Shown in pieces: positions 11,801 to 25,800 of a stretch of DNA of 64,000 nt; the stretch's first letter is position 1, and each line of letters begins with the position of its first letter. The notes below the pieces were generated by a model. It was given only the letters and a program-made list of their open reading frames with translations, was not told the origin of the DNA and searched no databases. The position numbers and the translations under genes were made by a program. This DNA is from Agarophyton chilense (Eukaryota; Rhodophyta; Florideophyceae; Gracilariales; Gracilariaceae): assembly GCA_030374765.1 (NCBI GenBank), contig JARGXX010000138.1, positions 1,612,001-1,676,000 on the forward strand, given 5' to 3'.

Positions 11801-13860
11801 TTTTAAGGTACCTTGTAAGTATCATATCTCTCCTCTGCGAGAGAAGTATGTTTCGCATGCAATTTATTTCGTATTTCAATCGCAAGGTACTGAGTTCCAA
11901 GTCACGGTCCGGAGATCCGGATAAAATGTGCACGCAGAGAAGAAGGAGATGTTGAAGCACTTGGCACTTGTTCATCCACTTGACTAAGGTTGACTTTCTA
12001 ACGTTTAGACCGAAAATACTGATTATCTGCTCGTTTGCAAACCTTGTTAAATCTTCCCCATGCCTTGCTGAGGTCTTCAGGAATTTCAGAACGTGAGGAT
12101 AGTTGGATTCAACCCAACGTTGACTCTGCTGGTAGCTGAGAAAATAGAATCCGACCATTCTTGACCTGAAATCGTCGCAAAGGGAGTGGATCTGTTTAAA
12201 AAAACCCGGTTGGCACTATCTTTGTGAAAAAGTGCTTCGCAGAGATCAATTCTTCCATTTTCGTGTGAGCTCTTGAGACCTTGTGGCTGAGAGCGCTCAG
12301 TGATATATGAACGTAACGGACTTTGTCACAGTTTGAATTTTGTAAGCAGCCTTGAGAAGAAACATGACTATCCTCTTGGTAGACAATCGACATGTTAATG
12401 TCGAGCATTTTTCTCACAAAAGACGCCACGTTGTTGTGGTCGATCATCAAAGAGCCCCGAACTCTACCACTACTTCGTCGGACTCTAGCTTTGTTTTGGT
12501 ACCAGATTTGTATTTCCCGCTTTCGCAATCGGAAAGGTATATTTCCACGATGATACAGGCACTTATTGCATAGTCCGAAGCTTCGAGACACTTTGTAACT
12601 TTCCACGGTTCATAAAACCTATGCTTTTCTTCTCCATCCCACTTAAGGTACCTAGTACGAAAGGTCGTCTTCATAACCATGTTACGATTCGTTTGTCGTT
12701 CAGACCAAGATCTGAGAAGCGTGGTATTGAGAAGATTATGCACAACAAAGCTTCGTTTCAGTCCCGCTCGTCTTTGCGAACATTCTTTGAGGACGATAGA
12801 GGCGAGCAATACTCCAGATATTCATCCAGAGCTTCTTCGCTCCTTTCATCCATCAGATCTGTGTGAAGTTGTGTCGCACGACAGAGAAACTTCACAAATC
12901 GTAGTATTTCCGAAGAGTATTGCTCACACGCCCTCGCAGCCATTTTTCTGAGCAGTTGTTGTCTTTCTCCGCTTGATCTCATATTACAACATGTGAGAAT
13001 GAAAGGAAAGATGTCCAAAGTGATATCAAGTATTCTCATGAGATATGAGAGGGCATACTCGGTTACGAATGGAATATCATTGATGCTAGATGTGTTGCTC
13101 GAGCCAATTGTATGAGCTTCGGCAAGTTCAAGCTTGCGATCCTTTAGATATTCATCTACTCGAGAAAGAAAGACAAAGGTAGACTTGAGCTTGTCATTAA
13201 TAACATTACTGTTTGCATCTCGATGCAAGTTGGATAAAATGTTGGAGATTCCTGCGGCCCCCGTTGTAACCTTCTGAGTATGCACACTAGAAGTGCGGTT
13301 AGTATCTGATGCATTTGGTAAGCAGGGATGTGTCCTGATGGAGTGTGACTTCGCGTCAACGTTCAACACCAGAATCAATACGTCGACAAGTTAGTTGAGA
13401 GACAAAGGAAAGAAAATTCGAAGTCTCCACGACTGGAAAAGAGTTTGAAGCTTGATTATACCTGAAAGTTCAGCTTCGACCTGACATTTGGTTGCTTCGT
13501 CCAAAATGTGGGCTGTACGAAGATACATCTTCAACGCCTTCTTCTTTGTATTAGAGGATGAGCATATGAGGCACTGCTACCCATCATAAACTTCAATCGC
13601 AAGGATTGGATCTAAAGCTGCAGAGAATTGTAGTTGGCAATCGTCAGGAGCCGCAAGGCTGGCATCGAGGAGAGGTGAACACGGTAATGTTTAAACCATC
13701 TCTATCTTCTTCTCCCATAATTTGTGTGACTGAATACGAGAAACAGCATCAGAAACAGAGTGTTTTGCCTTTAGATGCGCTTGCAGACCTCGTTCGGATG
13801 GAAATCCACATTTTCATAACACGCAAATTGGGCGGAATCCAATAGTAACAATTACATTAG
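8873..13860 (-). pseudogene. Decayed RecQ-family helicase gene, OrsD/TLH-like architecture
   Basis: Read on the minus strand from right to left. A C2H2-like finger comes first (KCGFPSERGLQAHLKAKH, about 13812-13759). A long helical region follows (13378-12200). Next is a segment with SGSPDRDLELSTL...MRNILL...LTRYLKT (about 11930-11800), matching the conserved block GTPxRGxEL...RNIF...TRYHK that precedes the helicase in fungal OrsD-type and telomere-linked RecQ proteins. Then come RecQ motifs: Walker A PTASGKS (about 10825-10850), a DEAH box in VAADEAH (about 10556-10580) and motif VI DYVQEAGRAGRDGD (about 9805-9850). Such enzymes are ATP-driven 3'-5' DNA helicases, and this subfamily is often multicopy and subtelomeric. 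The reading frame is broken many times and no complete helicase core is open, so the gene is dead. The left end near 8873 is uncertain. Confidence 0.75.
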
Positions 13861-14600
13861 CAACTGTTTCACGTTCAACAGTCGGAGACGATGGAATTGT
13901 GGCAAACGTCTCCAGGGCTTCGCTTAACACTATGTTGGTGAGATAAATTTGAATTCCAACCCTAATGGAAAATCGGACGCTTGCCAACTGGTGCTGAGAA
14001 CACCCTCACAAGATGGGTTTTCATAGTACGTCATACAGATATAAAAGATGGCAAAAGTTGTTATCATCAATTCGCGGGAATCCACATAAATGTAAACTTA
14101 TATCGTTCTGAGGAAGATCTATGAGAGAGATGAATGCATGAGGACTGACTAAACCGCTAAGGCTCACTTGTGTAAACCGTCGACACCGCTTTGAGCTCCG
14201 AAGTTGAGCTCAAATCCTGGAGAACCACAAACTACACCGAGACCAACAGCCAAGTAGCCGAATAGCCTTAAAAAGGTCAAAGTGAACGTTGGTGAGCTTG
14301 GATAATGATCCATTAAATGCTGTATCATGATAGAATGCGCCGTGGTGGAAATTTTGTAAGGAGTATTACAGGTATGAGAGCTAGGAGCAGTAGCATCCCA
14401 AGAAAGCACGACAATACCATGAATATACAAGCCACCACGTGAACGTGGTCTTCATGCCAAAATCGAACGTAATAAAGCACGGGGATCTCATAAAACCAAT
14501 TTGGAATTGTTAAGGAGCTTCGTTACCAATGTCAGAGTGCGTAAGCTTAGTGTTTAATATAGAGCAATCGGTCTGGATTGTATGTCGTACGATATCCAGA
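13861..14600. other. No supported gene
   Basis: Lies between the RecQ relic and the first recognisable gag of the old gypsy copy. A minus-strand open stretch at 14164-14430 (88 codons) has one hydrophobic segment but no family resemblance. It may include worn 5' sequence of the gypsy element, but I cannot show that. Confidence 0.35.
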
Positions 14601-17600
14601 ACATTAATTGTGCATGAAATAAGATTCTATTTACCTCACGCTGGTTTGAAGGAACTAAAATGCACCAACGCCCTGTACAGGAAACTGGTATCACACCGAT
14701 ATTATCGGTTGGAGGACTTTTTATTGGATCGTAACCCCCGTGGAATGGGTAAGGTGAAGGACTGCAAAAGCGTATGCAGCTTTTCCTTCGTAACCATTTC
14801 TTTTCTGGAGACGACGCCGTTTTGGTGTTGGATCTTTTTGCACGCTTTGCTGCCGAAGCCGACATACTTGGTATGAATAAGTGTCAACTTTATATTACGC
14901 TATGGTACCTTCTACGTGGCCTCGCTGAGGATTCGTGCAGCTCTGTAAGAGGTTCATCCCAATCCTCCGAAGGAGGAGTTACGTGCTGCCCGAAGCCATG
15001 CAATACATCTTATGGTTCTACGTTAATAATCAAGCGATTCAGTCGGCTAACCTCGCTCTTTGAGACACCGGCGAGGAGCCTGGAGAAACAGAAACAGAGT
15101 TCTCGGTACGTCTGAATAACTCTTTTCACCGTAGTAGTAATGTTTACTCCGCTGAAAAGCGCTCCACCATGTACATAAGTGGATTGGATCCCGGATCCCG
15201 TACGCTGGTAGCCCGATGTCGAGCAGGTCGAAGGAGAACCACGTACTTGGAGTTTGGAAAAACCGCGCAAGCGCAAAGCGATGCCCCACGAGCTTGCACC
15301 CCTGGGCAGAACTCCCGTTCCGCCAAGGCGTTGATGGCGGAAGCGAATTCGCCATGCTTACCGCTGGTCGCGACTGGGTACCCCGAAATTGATTACGATA
15401 ACGTTCAATTCTCTGGCAGCAATATACAATCTTTTCCAACCACAGAAGTCTCGTCCATTATTGGTGCCTTTTACGACACGGCTCAAGATCAATAACTGCT
15501 TTATGCAGATGCACCCCGCGTTCACGGCCGTCGTATTCAGTATGCAAACTGGGGTACTATACAATGTCGTTCTGGATGGAATGATACTCGCCCTGCAGTG
15601 AAGTTCACGGATACTCGTTCCGGTTTTTCCCCCCAAAGGACTGGACTCATATGACACAAATCTTACGAACACGGTCACCTTTATACGAACTGCATTCTCA
15701 CCTTGAAGTAATTCGCCCGTTTGATCTGTAGTTATGAGGCGCTGAACCCTCAAGTGAAGCGGATCGTCCCCATGGCTTCGCATCACCGAGCGAAAACGGA
15801 CATTCTACGGAATATTCACGATACCAACTCGCAGAACGCGTTGCTTAACCCTGCCCGGCCGATCACCCACCCCCGTCCTATTCATAAGAACAACGCCGCT
15901 GGAACCCGCATGCTAATGGTTCAGGATTCTAGGGCCTCACCCCAGGCGGTACATAACGAAAAAACTGAGTACGGGAGTTCCTCTTTGGGAGAAGCGTTTC
16001 CGGCAGTGAGGTTGTCGACGCCCGAGGCGTCCCCGCCTCTCTCAACGGTCACAATCCTTACAAGGAAACAGGCCCTTCAAGGCGTGGACTCCGTATAATT
16101 TGGTGTTCTGCATCGACCGTAGAAACGGAGTAAAAATAACGGACTCCCGGGTAGAGTCATGGTAATGGCCAAGTGCAATCACAAGGAGTTTGCTGATCTT
16201 TGCTTTTCAACCGAAGTTCTGGTGCGGGTTCTCACTATCTTAAACACAAATTCTGGTCCTAAATTCATCGTGGAGTGGCTATACCCCGCCCTTGGGGTCC
16301 CAGATCCGCCTTGGCCTAATACCAGGGGTCGCTGACGCGAACAACAACCCTTTTTCAACGCTCGGAATTATCGACGTTGTCGTTCGCTTAGGTTCCTTCA
16401 TGGTGAAGATTGTTTTTATATTACGACGAGAAACGTTTGTCCCCGTAACACTGGGATGCTACTATAGCGACCGATTCGTTGATTCGATAAGGCCCTGCCT
16501 AAAGTGTGTCGAACTCGACGACGGGTCTTCGATCCCGATCGTCCGTTGTCCGTTAAGGCGAGCCTCAAAGAAGCTCGTACGCTTACCTGCGGCCCAGGAA
16601 CCCCCACCCGGTTCTCGGGAATCTACTAAGCTTCGCGTGGCAGCGTCGATACGAATTCCCCCTGAGTCCCAGGTCTGGATGCGTGTCAGCTCCCGTCAAC
16701 ACGGTTTACGGATTATTCAATTCCTTCCATCGTTATACGATAAGTGTCAACTCGCCGTAGCGAATGGAGTTGCTAAGATTGAGCCGAACCAATCGTTCGC
16801 GGTTTTGGTTGCAATTCTTGGAGCTACACCGCAATCGCTGGTGTAAAACCAGGTTATTGGATCCGTAGTGTCTCAACCCATCGCTAAGGTGTCTAACAGT
16901 TAATAAACGAGTTTTTCCAAAGGCACTTGGTGAGACACACCGATAGTTGACTTTCTTGTTTCTATGTATACTTAATTCCTGAGTCACGATAAACCTCCAT
17001 AAAAGCGTAAATCCAGTTTCCATAGACCTATTACATAGCACTAAGTCTGCTGAACTTCATACTGCTACGGATGACCTCATAATTCAAATTATCATCTTCA
17101 TACGGTGTCACTCTGTCTGACAATTGAAAGATTGAATTGTTACCTTGTTACCGACACGAAATGGCAGCAAATCTGATCATCAAAAATACACGCTTTCGCA
17201 CTGCCTCCATATCATCTCATACATGGTCATTTAGTGATGGCGAAGCACCAAATACCATTGCTACTAAGCTAACTGTTGCCGATGTTCTCGATCTCGTTCA
17301 CTCTTAAGAGGAAGAGGACACGGTCATTCAATCGGTCACTCAATCGCCAAATAATTTATACCCGCAACCTGCCGAAGCAGAAAAGAAACCTGTTCCAACG
17401 TGTTACGATCGGATAGATCCCGTGAAATAACTCGAGGAACTCGACCTTGGCTACCTGCCGGAGTTGCACCGTGAACGTCTCCATGACATGTTGCGAGAGT
17501 TTACTCCAATGCAAGATGGCTCTTTTAGTAAGATTATTACAACGGAACACTGTTTATAATTTTTGTCGGACGCTGGGAAAGCCCCAAGGCTCGTGACGAG

Positions 17601-20600
17601 GAGCAATTATAATTGCATATAATGGTCCAATCAAGAGTGATCGAACTAGTTCAGTCACCGCGGACATCTCCAGTTGTACTGGCTCCGAAAACCGATGGTT
17701 CCTGGCACTTCTGTATCTACTACTGTCGCTTGAATGACGTATCCGTCAAGGAAGTGTATCCGATTCCACTCTTGGATGATTACATCGATTCGCTCGGCAC
17801 TGCTACCGTTTTTTCCGTTTTGGACGCCAATTGGGAATACTGGAGAGTTCTAGTCAGGGAAGAGGACAAGTACAAGACTGCTTTTGTCTGTCATTTGGAA
17901 CTCTACCGTTTCAAACAGATGCCTTTTGGTTTGATCAATGCTCCTGCTACCTTTCAGCGGGCCCTTGATATCCTACTGTCTCGCTTTAAGTGGCGTACAT
18001 GCCTCATCTATCTCGAAGATATCATTGTTTTCTCAGATAGTCTGTATGACCATCTCACCCATGTCAGGGATATTATGAGTACGTTACGTGAAGCTGTAAT
18101 TACCCTCAAGTTGAGAAAGTGCGACTTCTTCACAGATACTGTCAAGCATCTGGGTCATAATATCCCTCCTACACAAATCATGATCGAAGAAGCTCGAGTG
18201 AAATCATTTCGCCTAGCGATAGAAACCACAACTCAAAAGAAACCAAGCTCCTTTCTAGGATTGATCAAAGACTACCGATGGTTTATACCTAACTGCGCGG
18301 ACATGGCGGAGCCCTTATAAACTCTTCTGCGGAAAGGTCAACCAGCCGAACCCTTGACGTTCTCCCAGACCGATGCTTTTAATTCTCTTATTGAGGCTAT
18401 CACATTACCACCGATCCTATCGTTACCGAAACTCTGGCTACCGTTTACCGTCGACATGCACGCTAGTGACTACCAAGTACGTTTTCTTCTTTTTCAGACA
18501 AATCACAAAGGGGAACGGAAACCCTTTGGGTATTGGTTACGTTCGTTGATTGTTCACGAACGCAACTACTCTGTGTCAGAGAAACAGTGTCTCGCCATCT
18601 TGTAGGCCCTCTCTAATCTTTACCCCGATCTCATGTATGTGCACTTTACTGTTTACACAGATCAATACATTTTAAGATAGCTCTTGACCATTTCGGAACC
18701 GTTAGGCCACTTAATGCGGTGGAGACTCCACCTCGCGGACTATGACTTCGAAATGATCTACAAGAATGGCACGCACAACGTGCAAGCGGACGCGCTATCA
18801 CGGTTACCTGCTAAGTGAGAAGCTCTATCCGTCGATGACGAGGATATTCCTTGCTTCGTCGTAGTCGATCGAGCACCAGACGAGCCGGATTGGACACACG
18901 ATACGTGACATGAAGAAACTGAATCGGATGGTGAATGGGACGAGTTTCTCGTCTCTTATCGAAAATGAGAAGCCCCCACCGATTAATTTTGTACCGATAA
19001 CCCCGGAGAAGATGAATAGACAAGAGCAAGGGGACCCCTTCTGTACGAAGATCCGCGCCCGACTTTATGGTGGTGCAACACTCCCTTTCGAGGTAAATTA
19101 CATTAGATAACTCGTTAGAACAGTGCAGTCATCCCCACAAGTCGTGGTGCCGCAAACTCCAAAATATAGGGTACTGCATCTATCGCACTATGCGAACCTT
19201 GGTAGACACGCCGGTGGACAGGAGCTCTACCTCATTTTGGGCAGAAACATTTACTTGCCTACCATGGCTGTGGACTGCTTCGCAACAGTGTTGAATTGCA
19301 CCGAATGTCCTATAAATCGCTGAAACTATGCAAAAACCCAACGAAGTTGAAGCTTTTCCCTGCGCGGGCCCCACTCGAGTTTGTCGTAATCGACATTATC
19401 TGTTCGCTACTCACCACCAGGGGTGGAAACAAATTCTTACTCGTTATCACAGATTTTTTCTCGAAGCTGGTTGGGACCACACCCTCACGAAAGATATCCG
19501 CTTTCACAGTTGCAAAAGCTTTTGTAACCCATTAAATATTTGTCTACAGCCCGCCGGTTCAGCCCCTTTCCGATAACGGAAAGCGGTTCGCAGAGCGATT
19601 CCTCGAGGACGTGTGTCAGATTCTGGACATCAAGAATCTCTTCACAACGACCTACCACCCCCAGTGTGATGGACAAGCCGAGCGGTTTAACCGAGAGCTA
19701 CTTGCATCTCTCCGTTCATACATGGCTGATAACTCCAAGCGTTGGGACCTCTGTATTGACGCCCTAACGTTTGCGTACAATACGCAGCTACACCGTACAA
19801 TGGGTTAGAATCCCTCAGAAGCGATCTTGTCGCCCTCTCCGCCCGCTGTCGCGTTGGAAGCTCAGCCTTCGTTGGCTGCCTTCCATTCTGCGAAGGATTG
19901 TATCCACAATTGGAAAGATTTGCTGACCAAGGTGATCCCAGTTTGGCGCCGTTCGATGGCCCGTGGTCAAGCCACCTACAAGCGTAATTCTGAATCTTGC
20001 ATAAGTGGTAACGTGCCAACCATCAAAGCAGGTGACTACGTCTTCATCCGGAAATAGTACTGGAACGCTGGAAGAGAGAAACCTTTCAAACTATAGCCTA
20101 CTGCAGACGGACCTTATAAAGTGAAATCCGTCAAGAACGATACCATCGCGGTGAAAATAGATGACGTTCAGGAGCGGATCTCCTGTGACCGCGTTTTCGT
20201 GGCCGGGTGACCCTCAATGAAAGTCACTGTGGATGGTGGTCAACACAATTCAGTGGCTCAGCCCATCTCAGTGGTTACAAGGCCTCCTGCCTCGCCACAC
20301 CCTACTCGAGGACTTTCGGAATTGCAGCTCTTGTTGGATGCTACCCACACCAGGCCCTCTCTCACGCCCACGCGCAGTGCCTACCCGCGCCGGCTGGGAA
20401 TCTCTAACACTCCCCCTACCGTTCCATCTGAGGAAAGGGAGGAGGAAATTATGGTCGAACCGGACGACGTCGTTGACGACAAGGCTCCTCAGAGATCTCA
20501 TGTCCCTCTCAATGGTTGAAGTAGATATAATCACCCGCGAGCGGAGTTTGGAGTCTTGCTGACAGTTCCTGCGCCCGGCCACTGGTGGCACGCCCACTCT

Positions 20601-20679
20601 GCGCGAAAGGAAGTGAGTCCCCGTCAACCTGGTCGATGAAGTCGAGAAGTGTCACCACCTCCTGGGCGTTGGTTTCGCC

Positions 20680-22041
20680 ACCTAGTTAAATGCCCAGATC
20701 CAATGCACAAATGCCGGCGTGAACTTGCAACGGAAGAAACCACAGTCTGTACCGGTCATAAACCTCCCAGAGGATGAAAGTCGCTGTGTAGATAGCCCTC
20801 TCGGTGACGAAAACAGACCAAAGCTCGGAATCAGGATCCCCAAGGAGAAAGAAACCGTAAAACGTGATGACCAGAGGTACGTCGACGTGCCAGCTCCGAC
20901 AGACCTCGAGATTTGGCCACCGAGATGGAATAAAAACATACCGACCGCCTCGATTAGCTGCGCGAATGCGTTTGATCTCCAGGTTTTGGTACGAGACCAT
21001 ATAGCCGAACCGCGATCGCGCTCGCCGCTCAAAGAGGATCATCTCCAAGAAGTTCGCTCGCGCGAGTCTACGCATAAAGCGGAATTCAGCCTGAATAATC
21101 GGTCAAACCCTGCAAACGGAGTTCTGGCGCACAACCAGATAGCCCCTCCACGAGAAGGTTTCCAATCCCGCAAGGTTGTCTAGAGGTCCAATTTCACTTT
21201 GAACGCGATACAGCCGGAAATCAGAGCTGAAACTGTCGGGGATTGGATATAAGAATCAAGTCCGGCGAAGCCTATGATGACCAAGGATGACAGGAGCAGA
21301 TTGGGCGAAAGCTATCGCCTCGCTCCAGCAACGACTTACTGTGAGAACAGGAATCGCCACAAGATGGCGCCCATCTTACGAAGCGGTTTGAAAGACGGGA
21401 ATATCGCCCGGAAGCATCATGCTTACATCGGTTTACATCTCTAACAGCGCTGCGTTGAATTTTGCAGTCGGGTTGAACCACGGCGCAAGCCCGAGAATCG
21501 GTACGTGGATAGTAGGTTGAAGACTGAGGAGCATGTCATACGACGACCACGCCACCGGCGGATAACCTCCCGAACGACTGACGCCTGCGTTCGCGACCGA
21601 AGCAATCGGCGCTGCAGTTGCAGCCCCGCTCTGCGGCAGAGGCACAGAATGACATCCAGAGAAGTACCTCTGCGCGGTGTTGTTGCTGTGATTGGGGCTG
21701 GAACCGTTTTTGTTGACATCCATCGGATGGGACATTGACCAACGACTTGGAGAAATTACTCGACGGATCGATAATGAGAGCCGAGGTTTCGTAGAGGTTG
21801 ACCGCAAAAGCACGTACGTGGTGGCAAGCGACTTAAGAGGTTGTTCACTGCTATAAGACTCGTGTTTCGCTTGTGCGCGTTGGATACTCCGACTGGGAGA
21901 CACGAACTGAAATCCGGCTTTTCTTATATGCGGGGTTTTTGCTGCGTTGCCCGCCATCGCGGATGTCCTACTCGAAGCTGAGGAGGGGGTTATGAGGGGC
22001 ACACCTCGATAGAGTGTTTTTCTACGACTAGGGCATTTCAC
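20680..22041 (-). mobile_element. Antisense gene region of the old gypsy copy (fossil)
   Basis: Lies between pol and the 3' LTR on the opposite strand. It matches the antisense region of the young element: for example a block with GYMVSYQNLEIKRI and RGGRYV here against GYFVPYQNTEIERI and RRGRYV there, and a block ending in LAPWFNP against YAPWFHP. The function is unknown and I recognise no domain family. It is fossil, with several breaks. Confidence 0.7.
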
Positions 22042-22049
22042 TGTTTGGC

Positions 22050-22792
22050 CGTTGTTATGAATCTTTCCGCCACTAGTGGAGCATCAGTCCCTAATGGACT
22101 GATTGTGCACGGGAGGTGTACATGTGTACACCAAGCATTGCTGGTTAGTTTTACATATTTTATCTGCATTATTTTTAGTAAGGTATGGAATTTGTACTAC
22201 GGTATTTTACACTACAAAGTGGCTCGAGCATCTTCCCTTGCCATTCCATAAATCTTTCTCAACTGGGTTCGTGGGGCTCTAAGTCTTATCTGCTTTGGCG
22301 TGCTGCTACTCTCTTCGGAAGTTAGGCCGCATTATCTATGGTAGACTTACACACCCCGCGTTTTCAGGAGGACTACTTCCAGCGTTAACGTCTGTTATTT
22401 ACCACTTTTTGTGTTCCCGCCCCTTTATAGGGTTATTCCTATTCATTCCCCTTTGGCTCCCGTGCCCTACGCCCCGTTCGCCCCACTGGCTTTCACCCCT
22501 TTCCTTTACCCACTCTTGTGATACTTTTCCTCTTTGTTTGTCGGTGGTCGTTTCCGTCATGACGGACCATACACTCCGGCTCACCGTCTCGTGGCTGCTT
22601 ACAACCTCTTTGAACCACTACCGTGGACCTAGCCTTCCCCATCCACTCTCCCCGCTTGTCGTGCCGGTTTGCCTCGGACTTACACCCCTCCTTCATCGTG
22701 CATTCCCGTAGAGGCTCCGTTGATGTGCTACTCTCTAGAGGGGAAGATCCCGAACGTTTTCGTGTCCCTTGGTCTCCTGGCCTTGCTCCACA
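22050..22792 (+). repeat. 3' LTR of the old gypsy element (approximate)
   Basis: Aligns by eye with the LTR of the young element in element orientation. Shared landmarks are the A/T-rich run ending in tactacgg / ttctacgg, the block cggtttgcctcggacttacacc against cggttcggctccggcttacacc (compared in pieces), and an end of gccttgctccaca against gcattgtcctaca. The right boundary at 22792 is fairly firm. The left boundary is approximate. Confidence 0.6.
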
Positions 22793-22829
22793 GATAGCTG
22801 CCAAAAGCGGGGGCCTCTGGCTAAGGAAT

Positions 22830-25800
22830 TAAGTTTGACTATCTGGTATTAGTCATGACACCTCAAGTTCAAACTCTGCTCAATCTGCATTGAACAGGTG
22901 AAGTTAAGAAGTGAAGAAATAAAAGAAGTAAGGATACTAAGAAGAGTGAAGAACGTCGGAGGATCTTACGACTGAAAAGACCTCAAGGCTATTACACTTC
23001 GCGAATCTAAGTTCGCGATCTTATGCATGCTGACGAAATTTCGCATGTGATGTATGAGAACCGCCCCGACGAAAGTGCAAGTCAACAAGCAGGCCGACGT
23101 TGGGATGAACACGATCGAAAAGTTCGTTTTACCAGTGTTCGAAACCCCGGTTTGGAACAAATCGTAACAATTAGCTCTATTATTGAACTGACTTCTTTTA
23201 CAGGTATAGAGCTCTGGCGAAAGTTGAAGAGTACTTATCAAAAGGCTAATCTTCAATCGAAAACGAAACTTCGTCTTCAACGACAAGGATGAATTCAACC
23301 AGCACATTACGAAGATTGTAAAGATCTTCTTCGAGTTAGCACGATAGAACAATCGAACCCTCTACATAGAGAAAACCGCTGTGCTATTGCGCTACTTACC
23401 TGGTTCACTCATGGCCATCATTATTTTGGCTAATGCGAACAGCATGTTGTGTAATCAGGTCGTGGCCATGGTAAGGTTTGAATTGGATCATCGCCGAACA
23501 AGGGATCAAATCCAAACCTCTGGAACAGTCCCATCTAACATTGAAGAGCCAAAGCCTCGACTTGGGGCACGAAAGGCTGGACGAAAGAGGAATTTAAGAA
23601 AAAAGTTGGGTGTCAGGTGTTGGTCTTGCGGTAAGATCGGCCACATTCGCATAAATTGTGGATCACGCCATTCTAACAACAACTCCAAGCACCAAAACCG
23701 TTATCCCTCGTCAAGGCGAAAGGATTATTATATGAGTACCGCGTGAAAGAACTGAGACAATCAAGGCACTGGTAGGAACAGCACCCATAACAACCACAAT
23801 ACTAATAGACGTGCGGGATTCTTCGCTCGCAGTAAATCTCGTTTCACTGCTTCCGACCATGGAAAGAGGATACAAATTTGGCTATATTCAGGTGCTTACT
23901 CGGTCTTTGTCTTCGACAAGAGTTTTTTTGGGACTACCTTGAGGAAAAGACTGTTTCAGTCGAGACCTCTGACGGCCTATGTCCTATCATAAGAGCAGGT
24001 ACATTCAAACTCCCTTTTCGAGATGGATTGTTATTTCATGCAAAGCACACTCCTAGTTTCACTGAAAATCTTGTCTCACTCCACTAAATTACGAAGTTGG
24101 TGAAGATCGACTTCGAACACACCGACTCTTTTGATGGCGTGAAGAGTTGGGATAAGGATCACAAGACTTGTCTCTACGAGTCTGAATCTAACGACAGATT
24201 ATATTCCTTACCCAACCCGGTGGAAAGGAACAATCTCATCCCGGCTCGAGCCTCTTTCAAGTATGACGCCAAACTTTGGCATGAAAACCTGGGACACCCT
24301 GGATAAAATCGAATGATCGCAGCCTGTCAGTCTACACGCGGTATTCCCCACCTGACTAGGTATGATATTGAGACGATAGACTGTACCACTTTCAAGGAAG
24401 ACGAAAGACGTCGAGCTCCTCTCTACGAGAAGCATTCCATTAGTGAAAAACCTCTCGAAATGACTCCCATTGATATCTCCGGTCCGATCAGTCCAGTGTC
24501 ATCTAATGGATCATCTTACTTACTGGCCATTCTTGATGAAAAAACGAAGCAATCAACTGTGTTCTTCTTCTCCAACAATTCATGGAACTTCTCGTGCATC
24601 AAGCGCTACAAAGAACTTGCCGAGAACGAGCTGATCTACTGTTGCATGAATCGTATTCGCTTGGACACAGCTGGTGAAAACAGCTCAAACGAACTTGTCA
24701 CCTTTTATGAGGACAATGGTATACTCTTAGAGTGCTCACCGCCTTATGCACATCAATGTAATGGTGCTGCTGAGAGACTCATCCAGGATCTCTGAAAAAC
24801 AGCGAGGACCCTTCTGTTCGCCATAAAACTCCCTGCATCCCTGTGGGAGGAAGCGATTAATCACGCAAATTGGTTACGAAAACGACTCCCGTGTGCAAGA
24901 GTTAACTTGTGCACTCCATGTTTCTTTTGGTTCGGAAAACAACCAAACGTGGAACATCTCCTAACTTTTGGTCAGCAAGGCCACGCCTACATATATTGGT
25001 CCGACACGACTCCGCCTAAGACGTTTTTACAACGCGCTGTGCTTGGGCACTTCGTGGGTATGGAGAGTCCGATAACCCTATTGCGCATTCATGTGCCACA
25101 GTGGGATAAAATCATCAACACCGGCTTCTCTTATTTCCGGACTTCCACACCGGATCGCTTGCCTTCCCTACCTGATATCATTGACTTCACTTCTCGCCAT
25201 CGCCAAGAAGCTGAACAGAAAGAGGACGATGAGGGTAAAGATCACATGGATGCTTCTCTTATACAATGTATGGTCGCAAAGGCAAGGTCCACTACCAGTA
25301 CGGGCAACCCAAAATGGTTCGAGGAAGCCCGGAAGGTCAAAGAATGGGCAGAAGCTATCGACCGAGAATTCGACGCCTTAAGCGATCGTGGTACAGGGGA
25401 ATACGTAGGCCGCTAACCTGACATAGAGCCCATAGCACACTTGTGGACATTTATTCGTAAGGATACGGCTGATATGAAACAGCAGCTTCACAAAGCTCGC
25501 TGTGTGGTACGAAGGGACAAACCACTGTCGTTCTTCGACTACAACCCCGATGAAATATACGCCCCGGTAGCCCGTCATGAAATCATTTGTCTACTCATTG
25601 CAAAGGCTGCTGCCCATAACTTGCAATTGGAAACAACGGATAATAGCATTGCATATCTGTACGGCGATATGGACAAGCCATTAATTATCGAACAGCTTAC
25701 TAATTTCAGTGGATCATTGTATCAAACTGGAAAGCTCTGCTTACTAATCGAGTCAGTATACGGCTCCGCACAAGCAAGTAAGATCTGGGGATCTCTTTTC

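Larger units (their letters stand above)
14600..22792 (+). mobile_element. Old Ty3/gypsy (chromovirus-like) element, heavily broken
   Basis: Parts recognised left to right: gag-like region (about 14.65-15.9 kb, sharing the YRYYRLED-type block with the young copy at 46-56 kb); aspartic protease region (about 16.2-16.8 kb); reverse transcriptase (about 17.6-18.3 kb, with the region around LIYLEDIIVF); RNase H (about 18.35-18.8 kb, with YSVSEKQCLAI and ADALSRLP); integrase (about 19.1-19.8 kb, with YHPQCDGQAERFNREL); and a linker region to about 20.7 kb. On the opposite strand an extra gene region (about 20.7-22.0 kb) matches the antisense region of the young element. A worn 3' LTR follows. No 5' LTR was recognised. 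There are many breaks. The extensive divergence from the young relative says it is old. Confidence 0.85.
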
